Assembly (NCBI GenBank): GCA_963834685.1
Contig: CAWICW010000003.1
Coordinates: 62,001-126,000, forward strand
DNA from: Palsa-504 sp963834685
GTDB taxonomy: Bacteria; Actinomycetota; Actinomycetes; Streptosporangiales; Streptosporangiaceae
DNA: 64,000 nucleotides
Reading direction: 5' to 3'
The notes under the pieces are model-generated. The model ran no database searches. It was given only the letters and a program-made list of their open reading frames with translations, and was not told the DNA's origin. Position numbers and translations under genes: made by a program. Below, piece by piece: positions 39,950 to 47,965 of this stretch. Numbering within the stretch: position 1 is the stretch's first letter; each line of letters starts with the position of its first letter.

Positions 39950-41230
39950 GTGGCTCTCATCGTGCAGAAATACGGCGGCTCATCGGTCGCCGACGCGGAC
40001 GGCATCAAGCGGGTCGCGCAGCGGATCGTGGCCACCCGCAAGGGCGGTGACCAGGTGGTGGTGGTCGTGTCGGCGATGGGGGACTCCACCGACGAGCTGA
40101 CGGACCTGGCCAGCCAGGTCAGTCCGCTGCCGCCCGCACGCGAGCTCGACATGCTGCTGACCGCGGGCGAGCGGATCTCGATGGCCCTGCTGGCCATGGC
40201 GATCGCCGCCCTCGGCCTTGAAGCGCGATCGTTCACCGGCTCCCAGGCGGGCGTGATCACCGACGCCGAGCACGGCCGGGCACGGATCATCGACATCAAG
40301 CCGGGCCGCATCGCCGGCGCGCTGGCCGACGGCGCGATCCCCATCGTGGCCGGGTTCCAGGGCGTGTCGCAGACCACCAAGGACGTCACCACGATGGGCC
40401 GCGGCGCGTCGGACACTACCGCGGTCGCACTGGCCGCCGCGCTGGCCGCCGACGCGTGCGAGATCTACACCGACGTGGACGGCGTCTTCACCGCCGACCC
40501 CCGTATCGTGCGGTCCGCCCGGCGGATCCCGCAGATCAGCTACGAGGAGATGCTGGAGATGGCCGCCTGCGGGGCGAAGGTGCTGATGCTCCGCTGCGTG
40601 GAATACGCGCGCCGGTACGAGGTGCCGATCCACGTGCGGTCCTCCTTTACCAACCGGGACGGGACCTGGGTCACCGGGCATGCGGACAACAAGTCGGAGG
40701 TAGCCGGGATGGAGCAGGCCATCATCTCCGGGGTCGCGCACGACCCGAGCGAGGCGAAGATCACCGTGGTGAGCGTGCCGGACCGGGTGGGCGAGGCGGC
40801 CCGGATCTTCACCGCCATCGCCGAGGCCGGCATCAACATCGACATGATCGTGCAGAACGTCTCGGCCGTGGCGACCGGCCGGACCGATATCTCCTTCACG
40901 GTGCCGCGGGAGGACGGTCAGCGCGGGATGGCGGCGCTGCAGCGCCTGCGCGAGACGGTCGGCTTCGAATCGCTGCTCTACGACGACCGGATCGGCAAGG
41001 TCTCGCTGATCGGGGCGGGCATGCGCTCCCATCCAGGTGTCAGCGCCCGGTTCTTCGGCGCGCTGGCCGAGGCAGGCGTGAACATCGAGATGATCTCCAC
41101 CTCGGAGATCAGGATCTCGGTGGTGGTGGACCAGGACGACCTGGATCGAGCGGTGACCGCGACGCACAAGGCGTTCGAGCTCGACTCGGATCAGGTCGAG
41201 GCGGTCGTGTACGGAGGGACCGGCCGGTGA
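39950..41230 (+). CDS. ask: Aspartate kinase, alpha subunit
   Basis: A 426-residue enzyme catalysing the first step to Lys, Thr and Met. The kinase domain begins VQKYGGSSVADADGIKRVA and contains TTMGRGASDTTAVALAA; two C-terminal ACT domains (about 260-420) hold VSVPDRVGEAARIF and GAGMRSHPGVSARFFGALAE and sense lysine/threonine. GTG 39950 (VALIVQKYGG) is the family start with GGGAGG 11-12 nt upstream. An in-frame ATG at 40709 with its own ribosome site encodes the beta subunit, as in Corynebacterium lysC. The stop overlaps asd (GTGA). Confidence 0.93.
   Translation: MALIVQKYGGSSVADADGIKRVAQRIVATRKGGDQVVVVVSAMGDSTDELTDLASQVSPLPPARELDMLLTAGERISMALLAMAIAALGLEARSFTGSQAGVITDAEHGRARIIDIKPGRIAGALADGAIPIVAGFQGVSQTTKDVTTMGRGASDTTAVALAAALAADACEIYTDVDGVFTADPRIVRSARRIPQISYEEMLEMAACGAKVLMLRCVEYARRYEVPIHVRSSFTNRDGTWVTGHADNKSEVAGMEQAIISGVAHDPSEAKITVVSVPDRVGEAARIFTAIAEAGINIDMIVQNVSAVATGRTDISFTVPREDGQRGMAALQRLRETVGFESLLYDDRIGKVSLIGAGMRSHPGVSARFFGALAEAGVNIEMISTSEIRISVVVDQDDLDRAVTATHKAFELDSDQVEAVVYGGTGR
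40709..41230 (+). CDS. Aspartate kinase beta subunit (internal in-frame start)
   Basis: ATG 40709 is in frame inside ask and is preceded by TCGGAGG at 8 nt. The product (173 residues, MEQAIISGVAHDPSEAKITV..) comprises only the two ACT domains. In Corynebacterium and Bacillus type II aspartate kinases, an equivalent internal start yields the beta subunit of the alpha2beta2 enzyme. The ribosome site and position fit; expression is not shown. Confidence 0.65.
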   Translation: MEQAIISGVAHDPSEAKITVVSVPDRVGEAARIFTAIAEAGINIDMIVQNVSAVATGRTDISFTVPREDGQRGMAALQRLRETVGFESLLYDDRIGKVSLIGAGMRSHPGVSARFFGALAEAGVNIEMISTSEIRISVVVDQDDLDRAVTATHKAFELDSDQVEAVVYGGTGR

Positions 41231-42321
41231 GCGCCGCGGGCTTCGCCGGGCGGCCCGCGCTGGCCGTGGTCGGGGCTACCGGCGCGGTCGGCACGGTGAT
41301 GCTCGAGATCCTGTCCAGCCGCGAGGACATCTGGGGCGAGATCAGGCTGGTCGCCTCGCCGCGCTCGGCCGGGCGGCAGCTGACGGTACGGGGCCGCGAG
41401 ACCGAAGTGGTCGCGCTGTCCCGGGACGCGTTCGACGGCATCGACGTGGCCATGTTCGACGTGCCCGACGAGATCTCGGCGCAATGGGCGCCGGCCGCGG
41501 CCGAGTGCGGCGCGGTGGCCGTCGACAACTCCGGCGCATTCCGGATGGATCCCGACGTCCCGCTGGTCGTGCCGGAGATCAACCCGGAGCAGCTGGCTCA
41601 CCGGCCCAAGGGAATCATCGCCAACGCGAACTGCACCACGCTGTCGATGATCGTGGCCGTGGGCGCGCTGCACCGCGCGTTCGGGCTGGAGGAACTGGTG
41701 GTCGCCTCGTACCAGGCCGCCTCCGGCGCAGGCCAGGCGGGCGTCGAAACGCTCTACGCGCAGCTGGACAAGGTCGCGGGCACGCGGTCGCTCGGTCAGC
41801 GGGCCGGCGACGTCCGGTCCGCGGTCGGCGACCTCGGGCCGTTCCCCGCACCACTGGCCATGAACGTGGTCCCGTGGGCAGGCTCGCTGAAGGCGGACGG
41901 CTGGTCGTCGGAGGAGCTGAAGATCCGCGACGAGTCGCGCAAGATCCTCGGCCTGCCCGCGTTGCGGGTCTCCGCGACGTGCGTCCGGGTCCCCGTCGTC
42001 ACCACGCACTCGGTCGCGGTGCACGCGGTGTTCTCCCAGCCGGTCGGCCGGGATGAGGCATGGGAGGTGCTGAGGGCCGCGCGGGGCGTGCTGGTGGCCG
42101 ACGATCCCGAGGCCGGCGAGTTCCCCACGCCGGTGGACGTGGTCGGCACCGACCCGTCCTGGGTCGGGCGGGTCCGCCAGTCGCTCGACGACCCGCGCGC
42201 GATCGAGTTCTTCGTCTGCGGCGACAACCTGCGCAAGGGCGCGGCGCTTAACACCGCCCAGATCGCGGAGCTGGTCGCGGCCGAGCTCCGGGCGCGCTCC
42301 TTACCTTCCTGGTGCCCATGA
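41227..42321 (+). CDS. asd: Aspartate-semialdehyde dehydrogenase
   Basis: A 364-residue NADPH enzyme, second step after Ask. It has an N-terminal Rossmann motif VVGATGAVGTVML, the catalytic Cys in ANANCTTLSM (about residue 137), SYQAASGAGQAG, and the substrate His/Arg region PVVTTHSVAVHAVF. GTG 41227 overlaps the ask stop and has GGAGGG 8 nt upstream, so both are made from one mRNA. The reading frame also remains open far upstream within ask, but that is a shadow. Confidence 0.94.
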   Translation: MSAAGFAGRPALAVVGATGAVGTVMLEILSSREDIWGEIRLVASPRSAGRQLTVRGRETEVVALSRDAFDGIDVAMFDVPDEISAQWAPAAAECGAVAVDNSGAFRMDPDVPLVVPEINPEQLAHRPKGIIANANCTTLSMIVAVGALHRAFGLEELVVASYQAASGAGQAGVETLYAQLDKVAGTRSLGQRAGDVRSAVGDLGPFPAPLAMNVVPWAGSLKADGWSSEELKIRDESRKILGLPALRVSATCVRVPVVTTHSVAVHAVFSQPVGRDEAWEVLRAARGVLVADDPEAGEFPTPVDVVGTDPSWVGRVRQSLDDPRAIEFFVCGDNLRKGAALNTAQIAELVAAELRARSLPSWCP

Positions 42322-42725
42322 CGGTCACCACCCTGACGGGCCTGCCCGGCGCCCGGGCCAGGCGCGCGGTGGCCGCCCTGGGCCGCTCGGCCGGGTTCGG
42401 CATCTGGCTGGTGGCGTCGCCTACCACCCGGGCTCGGCCAGCTACGCCTTTCCGTCGGCATATAACGAAAGCATTACGAGACCCTTACCGGCGGTCCGGA
42501 ACGAGGGCCGGAGTCCGGCCGCCCGGCGCTTGTGCCGCTCACTGAGGAGGCTCGTCAGCGCCGCGCGGTGCCCGCCCGCTGGCCTCTCCAGCCCAGTGGC
42601 TATGGCCGTATAGGGGTGTATGCCGGGTTTGCGGCGGGAACCGGCGGGTCAGCCGCAGTGGGCAATTATGTGCAGCCCGGGGCCGGGTGGCCGGAAGAGT
42701 TCTGTAAGCAGGGAGCTTGCCGGTT

Positions 42726-42758
42726 TGGCAGATCTGCCACGGTCGGGGGCGGTATAAC
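42726..42758 (+). promoter_or_regulatory. Candidate promoter with a palindromic operator
   Basis: TGGCAGATCTGCCA (42726-42739) is a perfect 14-bp palindrome in the -35 region of a TATAAC -10 box at 42753-42758. Transcription would enter the small frame at 42792. Confidence 0.45.
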
Positions 42759-42791
42759 AGGCGAGGAGGCGGGGTAGGGCGAAGGAGGAAC

Positions 42792-43025
42792 GTGCTCGTA
42801 CATCGCTATGCTCCGGTTCGTTCGCGGGGACCCCGGGCCTGGAGCACTTGCCCTGCCACGTCGGTCGGCCCGCCGGGAGCCGGGCCCGCCCCGGGTTCAC
42901 TACCGCCTCGGCTTCGCGATGACGCGACCAGCGAGACCCGTCCGGCCGGCGCCCGGCGCGAGCGCGCCGCACCGATGCGAAATCGTTCATATACCATTTC
43001 GCAGTCAAAGCGTTATTGGCGCTGA
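42792..43025 (+). CDS. Possible 77-residue leader peptide or small protein
   Basis: GTG 42792 is preceded by GAAGGAGGAAC, one of the strongest ribosome sites in the window, and stands 34 bp after a TATAAC box. The protein (MLVHRYAPVRSRGPRAWSTC..) is Arg/Pro-rich with no known domain and ends SYTISQSKRYWR. It may be a leader that couples translation to the downstream cytochrome gene, or only a chance frame. Confidence 0.3.
   Translation: MLVHRYAPVRSRGPRAWSTCPATSVGPPGAGPAPGSLPPRLRDDATSETRPAGARRERAAPMRNRSYTISQSKRYWR
42976..43003. promoter_or_regulatory. Inverted repeat upstream of the cytochrome-b-like gene
   Basis: TGCGAAAT (42976-42983), 12-bp AT-rich spacer, ATTTCGCA (42996-43003): perfect 8-bp arms whose centres are two helix turns apart, a typical dimeric repressor site, about 120 bp ahead of GTG 43125. 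Confidence 0.45.
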
Positions 43026-43124
43026 TATAGTCGCACTCCACGACATAGGAACAAGGGATAACAGCCAGCGTTCCGTGTGCCGCAATTGGCTTTCTCGTCA
43101 ATCACGATCCTGAGGAGGATAAGC

Positions 43125-45500
43125 GTGCCAACGACCGCCGGCCGTTCACGCGGCCGTCAGGGTGTGCGTTCGGGGGCGCAGGGAGCAGTTGGCGAGCACT
43201 TCTCGAAGATCATGACGGCGGTGATCACTGGCCTCGTCGTGATCGTCTTCGCTCTGGTCATGACCAAGCCAGGGCAAGACATTGATGCTGCTACGCAGCA
43301 TTTCATGCTATTCTACGCCGGGGTGTTCGCGCTCATCGGGCTGACCGCGTCGGTCGGTGTCGGCCTGGTGGCGACCGACCGGATCCTCATGACCCCGGGC
43401 CACCGGGTGATGGCCCAGGCCGTGCACCGGGCCGTGTCGTTCGGCGCGCTGGCCTTCCTGGTCATCCACATCGTGACCGAGATCCTCGCGCAGCGGGCAC
43501 ACGTAATCGACGCATTCATCCCTTTCCTGTCGCCGTACCGGACTTTTTACATCGGGCTCGGCACCATCGCGTCGGATCTCATTCTGCTAATTGTCGTAAC
43601 CAGCATCTGGCGTAAACGGTTCACGGCGCACCGCAAGGCCTGGCGCTGGCGTGCCATCCACTACAGCTCGTACCTGGCGTTCGTGTTCGGGGTCCTGCAC
43701 GGGCTGCTCGGCGGCCGGGCGGCCAAGCCGTACGTGGACTGGAGTTACGGCTTCGCGATCGCGCTGACCGCGCTAGCCGTGGCGGTCAGGTTCCTGGCCA
43801 TCTCGCTGCGCTCGAAGGACAAGGTGAGCGCGCCTCCGGGTGCCGACCGGGCGGCCGGCGGGCTGGGCTATTCGGGGACCTCCCCGCTGCGCTCCGCGGC
43901 GCTGAGCATGGCCCAGGCTCAGCTGGGCGGAACCATCCAGATGCTGCCTACCACCGTGGGTGCGCAGGGGTCCGGCCTCAGCCTGCCGGGCAGCCGGGCC
44001 TGGGCCGCGTTGCCGCCCGCGCCCGACTGGGCCGCGTCGTCGGGACCGCTGCCCACACTGCCCGTCGGAGCCGGCTACGCCGCGGACGCCTCGTTCATTC
44101 CCCTGAGCGCCCCTGCGTACGGGGAGCCCATGACCGCCGGGAGCGGCTGCCGCCCGTATCCCGCCGCGCCCGGCAGGCAGCCCTTGTACGAGCCGGAATA
44201 TGACGGTCCGCCGCGCTTCGAGGGCGCACCGAGGAAACACGTGCCCCAGGACGACCTGTCGTCCTATCCGTACGCTGCGCAGAGCCGTCAGCCCGGCTGG
44301 GGTGACGGCGGTCCCGGGCCGCTGCCCCTCAGCCCGCCTCCTCGTCCCGGTACCGGCCCGACGCCCCGGGCCGACTCCGGTCCGCTGCCGCGCCTCGGGA
44401 GCGGTCCCGCGCCGCGTGCCGATTCCGGCCCGATGCCCCGGCTCGGGACGGGTCCGATGCCCCGGACGGACACCGGTCCCATCCCGCGACTCGGGTCAGG
44501 TCCGATGCCCATACCCGGGGCGGGCTCGATGCCCCGCGCCGGGTCCGGCCCGGTGCCCCGGCCCGGAATGGGGCCGATGCCCCGTACCGATACCGGTCCG
44601 CTGCCGCGGCTCGGGACGGGTCCCCTGCCGCGGGCCGACTCCGGCCCGATGCCCCGGCTCGGGTCAGGTCCGGCCTCGCGTACCGACTCCGGCCCAGTGC
44701 CCAGGCTCGTCGCGGGCCCGGTACCCCGCCCTGATACGGGCCCGATGCCCCGGATCGATGCCGGTCCCCCGCCACGGCTCGGGACCGGTCCCACGCCGCG
44801 GGCCGACTCCGGCCCGATGCCCCGGCTCGATACCGGCCCGATGCCCCGGCTTGATACCGGCCCGATGCCCCGGCTTGATACCGGCCCGATGCCGCGACTG
44901 GGATCAGGCCCGATGCCCATACCCGGAGCGGGCTCGCTGTCCCGCGCCGACTCCGGTCCGGTGCCGCGACTGGGATCAGGCCCGATGCCCATGCCCGGAG
45001 CGGGCTCGCTGTCCCGCGCCGACTCCGGTCCGGTGCCGCGCCCCGGAACGGGCCCGATGCCGCACCCGGATTCCGGCCCGATGGCCCGGTCTGATTCCGG
45101 CCCCGCGTGCCGGCCCGCGTCGGGCCCGGTGCCCCGCGCCGATACCGGCCCTCTGCCGCGGATCGGGACCGGTCTGATGCCGGGCGCCGACTCTGGTCCC
45201 CTGCCGCGGCCCGGATCAGGCCCGGTGCCTCGTGCCGACTCCGGCCCGGGACCCGGCGCGGACTACGGTGCGGCGCCTCTGACCGGCACGGGACCGAACC
45301 CTCGTGCTGCCGGGTCCCGGCCGCATGCCGACGGCGGGCCCCGGCCCGGTACCGGCCCGGTGCCGAGCCTTGACCCGCATCACGGGCCGCGCACCGGTCC
45401 CGCACCCGCGACGGCCACCCGCCGGTCACGCCGGACGCATGCCACGGACCCGAGGTACCGCGACACTCCCGGGCGCTCAGGAGGCGACGAGTGGAGATGA
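43125..45500 (+). CDS. Diheme-cytochrome-b/ferric-reductase-like membrane protein with 40 tandem octapeptides
   Basis: A 791-residue protein from GTG 43125 (GAGGAGG upstream). Residues about 25-235 contain six helices of the ferric-reductase-like/cytochrome b type, with paired His suited to heme ligation: HRAVSFGALAFLVIH (about 104-118) and HYSSYLAFVFGVLHGLL (about 183-199). After a 170-residue Pro/Gly linker, residues 408-727 are 40 copies of an eight-residue unit x-[GD]-[ST]-G-P-x-P-R, then a basic tail. Its stop overlaps the NuoF-like gene. It likely passes electrons between that protein and the membrane; donor and acceptor are unknown. Confidence 0.72.
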   Translation: MPTTAGRSRGRQGVRSGAQGAVGEHFSKIMTAVITGLVVIVFALVMTKPGQDIDAATQHFMLFYAGVFALIGLTASVGVGLVATDRILMTPGHRVMAQAVHRAVSFGALAFLVIHIVTEILAQRAHVIDAFIPFLSPYRTFYIGLGTIASDLILLIVVTSIWRKRFTAHRKAWRWRAIHYSSYLAFVFGVLHGLLGGRAAKPYVDWSYGFAIALTALAVAVRFLAISLRSKDKVSAPPGADRAAGGLGYSGTSPLRSAALSMAQAQLGGTIQMLPTTVGAQGSGLSLPGSRAWAALPPAPDWAASSGPLPTLPVGAGYAADASFIPLSAPAYGEPMTAGSGCRPYPAAPGRQPLYEPEYDGPPRFEGAPRKHVPQDDLSSYPYAAQSRQPGWGDGGPGPLPLSPPPRPGTGPTPRADSGPLPRLGSGPAPRADSGPMPRLGTGPMPRTDTGPIPRLGSGPMPIPGAGSMPRAGSGPVPRPGMGPMPRTDTGPLPRLGTGPLPRADSGPMPRLGSGPASRTDSGPVPRLVAGPVPRPDTGPMPRIDAGPPPRLGTGPTPRADSGPMPRLDTGPMPRLDTGPMPRLDTGPMPRLGSGPMPIPGAGSLSRADSGPVPRLGSGPMPMPGAGSLSRADSGPVPRPGTGPMPHPDSGPMARSDSGPACRPASGPVPRADTGPLPRIGTGLMPGADSGPLPRPGSGPVPRADSGPGPGADYGAAPLTGTGPNPRAAGSRPHADGGPRPGTGPVPSLDPHHGPRTGPAPATATRRSRRTHATDPRYRDTPGRSGGDEWR
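44346..45305 (+). repeat. Tandem 24-bp repeat, 40 copies, encoding [ST]GPxPR octapeptides
   Basis: Period 24 bp throughout, in frame with the host gene. Unit examples: LGSGPMPR, ADSGPVPR, TDTGPLPR, LDTGPMPR (three identical in a row). Larger duplications are visible: the block LGSGPM-PGAGSLSR-ADSGPVPR occurs twice in succession. Copies degrade toward the 3' end. Both strands are open here because of the composition. Confidence 0.9.
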
Positions 45501-47089
45501 CCCAGGTCGAGGGGCTTGACGCACCCGCGATCATGAGGATCGGGGCCGCCCGGCTGACCGCCGGCCTGGACCGGATGCCCCGGCTCGACCTGGACGCCCA
45601 CCGCGAGATCTTCGGCCCGCTGCCGAGGCTTTCCATCGAGGAGCTGATCTCGATGGCCGAACAGGTCGACCTGCGCGGCCAGGGTGGCGCGGCGTTCCCC
45701 TTCGCGCGCAAGCTGCGGGCCGTGGTTCAGTCCGCCGAGGCCAGCGACAGCGCGACGATCGTGGTCGTCAACGCCACCGAGGGCGAGCCGGGCAGCGTCA
45801 AAGACAAGATGCTCATGATCCGCTCGCCGTACCTCATCCTCAGCGGAGCGGCTCTGGTAGCCGAGGCCCTCGGCGCCGACGAGATCATCGTCGGCGTGGC
45901 GGGCAACGAACTGGCCAACCGGTCGATCGAGGCCGCCGTCGCGGCCGAGTCTGGCCTGCGCAAGATGGTCAGGGTCGTGCAGGCGCCGGACCGGTTCATC
46001 TCCGGCGAATCGGGTGCCCTGGTCCGGGCCATCAACGGCAAGCGGCCGGTCCCGCCCGGAACGAAGGTCCTGGCTAGCGACGTCGGCGTGGACGACCTGC
46101 CTACCCTGCTGTCCAACGCGTCCACGTTTGCCCAGCTCGCGGTGCTCGCGCTGCTGGGACCGGAGCGTTTCGCCGCGGTCGGCACCATGGATGAGCCCGG
46201 CACCATCCTGCTCAGCGTCGGCGGCTCCGCCGCGCATCCCGCTGTGGTCGAAGTGCCCACCGGCCTGCCGCTGGCCGCGGTCCTGGACATCTGCCAGGCA
46301 CCCGCGGGCGATGGCGTCCTGGTCGGCGGCTATCACGGCATGTGGTTGCCGGCCGAGACCGCCTACGTGGTCCCGGTCTCGCGTGAGGGGCTCGCCGCCG
46401 TGGGCGGCACCCTGGGCTCGGGCATCGTGCTGCCCCTGGGCGACGGGACCTGCCCGCTGGGCGAGGTGTCGCGGATCGCGAGCTATCTGGCCGGCGAGTC
46501 AGCCGGGCAGTGCGGCCCGTGCAAGCTCGGCCTGCCCGCCATCGCCCGGTCCCTGGCCGCGCTGGTCGACGGCTCGGGCGGCATCGAGGCGCTCGACGTG
46601 GCCCGGCGGTCCGCCGCCGGGGTGAACGGCCGCGGGGCCTGCTCGCATCCCGACGGGGTGACCAGGTTCGTGCTGTCCGCGCTGGACGTCTTCACCGAGG
46701 ACCTTGCCGCGCACGTCTTCCACTCCTCCTGCGGCCGTCCGGTCCGCGGTATCCTGCCGCTGCCCTCTGGCCCGGAGCAGGAGGGTCGGCAGCGGCTCGT
46801 AGTGGACTGGACGCGCTGCCACGGACACGGGCTGTGCGCGCACCTGGTCCCGGAGATCATCCACCTGGACGCCCAGGGCTATCCGGTCATCCTCAACATC
46901 CCGGTCCCGGCCTGGCTGGAGAAGGACGCCCAGCAGGCCGTGCATATGTGCCCGGCGCTGGCCCTGCGCCTCAGCAACTCCACGTTGATGCCCACCCGCT
47001 CGGCGCCCGTCACCATTCCCACCCCCGCCCTGCGCACCGGGCTCATCGGCGGCGCCAGCACTACCCGCCGTCAGATCACCGCCGGCTAG
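45491..47089 (+). CDS. NuoF-like flavin/iron-sulfur protein fused to a C-terminal ferredoxin
   Basis: A 532-residue protein. The NuoF-type FMN/NAD region has LRGQGGAAFPFARK (about 60-73) and ATEGEPGSVKDKM; an SLBB-like segment follows; the 4Fe-4S binding domain has SAGQCGPCKLG and a fourth Cys in GRGACSHPDG. Residues about 440-510 form a single-cluster ferredoxin with CHGHGLC and a final CP (HMCPALAL), probably 3Fe-4S or 4Fe-4S. GTG 45491 (AGGAGG 7 nt upstream) overlaps the cytochrome stop. No NuoE or other complex I gene is near, so this is a two-gene electron-transfer module, not respiratory complex I. Confidence 0.78.
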   Translation: MEMTQVEGLDAPAIMRIGAARLTAGLDRMPRLDLDAHREIFGPLPRLSIEELISMAEQVDLRGQGGAAFPFARKLRAVVQSAEASDSATIVVVNATEGEPGSVKDKMLMIRSPYLILSGAALVAEALGADEIIVGVAGNELANRSIEAAVAAESGLRKMVRVVQAPDRFISGESGALVRAINGKRPVPPGTKVLASDVGVDDLPTLLSNASTFAQLAVLALLGPERFAAVGTMDEPGTILLSVGGSAAHPAVVEVPTGLPLAAVLDICQAPAGDGVLVGGYHGMWLPAETAYVVPVSREGLAAVGGTLGSGIVLPLGDGTCPLGEVSRIASYLAGESAGQCGPCKLGLPAIARSLAALVDGSGGIEALDVARRSAAGVNGRGACSHPDGVTRFVLSALDVFTEDLAAHVFHSSCGRPVRGILPLPSGPEQEGRQRLVVDWTRCHGHGLCAHLVPEIIHLDAQGYPVILNIPVPAWLEKDAQQAVHMCPALALRLSNSTLMPTRSAPVTIPTPALRTGLIGGASTTRRQITAG

Positions 47090-47234
47090 CTTCCGCGCCG
47101 ACCGCCGGGACGTGCCGCGGCCCCGGAACGCACGCGGGCGACAGTTGCGAGAGGGCTGGGGGACGGCGCATGGCGCTTACATGATTACCGACTAAGAATA
47201 GTAGCGGCGGAAGGTCACGCCTACGGAGGTCGCC

Positions 47235-47741
47235 ATGTCGGCAATGACGGACGTCGGATTCGTGCGGATGCGGATCAGCAAGGTGGTCGGGCTCAGGGAC
47301 GGAGACCGGGTTTCCGGAGTCGTCGTCCTCGATGAGCCGGGCGGGGACCGTCAGCTGCTGATCAAGATCGGCCAAGCCGAGGCGTTTGCCCTGGCCGCGA
47401 ACCTGGACGAGATGGAATGGGATCGTCCGATGACCTATCAGTTCATGGCGCAGCTGGTCCGCAGCCTGGGCGGCCGCATCCGCGAGGTCCGGCTGGACGG
47501 GCTGGTCGCGGGGGCCTACGCCGCCACCGTGGAGGTGGAGGGACCGCAGGGCGTGGAGCTGGTGGATGCCCGGTCCAGTGACGCCCTGAACCTCGCGGTG
47601 CTGACCGCCGCGCCGATCCTGGCCGCACTGGAGATGCTGGAGGACAGCGACCGGCGCCGGGAGGGTGATTCGGCCGAGGCGGTCCTGATGCGGCGGGCCC
47701 TAGCCGCCTGCCCGATGACGATCACCAGGCTGGACCCGTAG
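47235..47741 (+). CDS. Bifunctional nuclease domain protein (DUF151)
   Basis: A 168-residue protein, ATG 47235 with CGGAGG 6 nt upstream. The DUF151 signature is complete: FVRMRISKVVGLRDG, VVVLDEPGGDRQLLIKIG, LDGLVAGAYAATVEVEGP and VDARSSDALNLAVL. It closely resembles the island copy at 27721-28302 in order and wording of motifs, so this core-region gene may be the source of that copy or its paralogue. It stands 145 bp after the NuoF-like gene with its own possible promoter (AAGAATAGT near 47195). Confidence 0.85.
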   Translation: MSAMTDVGFVRMRISKVVGLRDGDRVSGVVVLDEPGGDRQLLIKIGQAEAFALAANLDEMEWDRPMTYQFMAQLVRSLGGRIREVRLDGLVAGAYAATVEVEGPQGVELVDARSSDALNLAVLTAAPILAALEMLEDSDRRREGDSAEAVLMRRALAACPMTITRLDP

Positions 47742-47750
47742 GACATGCAA

Positions 47751-47775
47751 AAGGCCACTACCAGGAGTGGCCCTT
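47751..47775 (-). terminator. Intrinsic terminator of tRNA-Pro
   Basis: On the minus strand GGCCACT-CCTGGT-AGTGGCC is followed by TTTT. It lies three bases after the tRNA 3' end and would also stop the convergent DUF151 transcript. Confidence 0.7.
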
Positions 47776-47777
47776 GG

Positions 47778-47851
47778 TCGGGGTGGCCGGATTTGAACCG
47801 GCGGCCTCTTCGTCCCGAACGAAGCGCGCTGCCAAGCTGCGCTACACCCCG
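47778..47851 (-). tRNA. tRNA-Pro (anticodon CGG)
   Basis: Minus strand. The acceptor CGGGGTG pairs with CACCCCG, discriminator A. The anticodon arm CTTCG-TTCGGGA-CGAAG gives CGG. The T-arm is CCGGTTCAAATCCGG. The length (74 nt without CCA) is normal. Confidence 0.96.
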
Positions 47852-47965
47852 CCGCCTCACACCCAACCTCGTGCGAGCGAACCTTCGACAGTCTAGCGGA
47901 AACGCGGACCCGCTCGGGCCCGGCTGCGGACCGGGATCCGCCGGGGCGCGGCCGCCCCGGCCGGG

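Larger units (their letters stand above)
42322..43124. other. Long control region between asd and the cytochrome-b-like gene
   Basis: This 0.8-kb stretch has no convincing conserved gene. A short ATGA-coupled frame after asd (42318-42545, starting MTVTTLTGLPGARARRAVAA) looks like a decayed gene start. The region holds a 14-bp palindrome with a TATAAC box, a 77-codon frame with a strong ribosome site, and an 8-bp inverted repeat (listed separately). It becomes AT-richer toward 42975-43065, likely the promoter of the cytochrome gene. Confidence 0.45.

Noticed and set aside
42649..43101. A 150-codon minus-strand frame before the cytochrome-b-like gene
   Set aside because: Composition is Arg/Pro/Gly-rich without any domain, it crosses clear promoter-like elements, and it has no ribosome site.
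44288..44992. A long minus-strand frame with GIGPDPSRG repeats opposite the octapeptide region
   Set aside because: It is produced by the same 24-bp repeats read antisense; both strands are open because of base composition, and it has no ribosome site or domain.
44346..45305. Regular 24-bp repeats considered as a CRISPR array
   Set aside because: There are no unique spacers; units are contiguous, in frame, and encode a protein tail. No cas gene is present.
45491..47089. Respiratory complex I subunit NuoF
   Set aside because: There are no other nuo genes, a ferredoxin domain is fused at the C-terminus, and the gene is coupled to a cytochrome-b-like protein, so a separate module is more likely.
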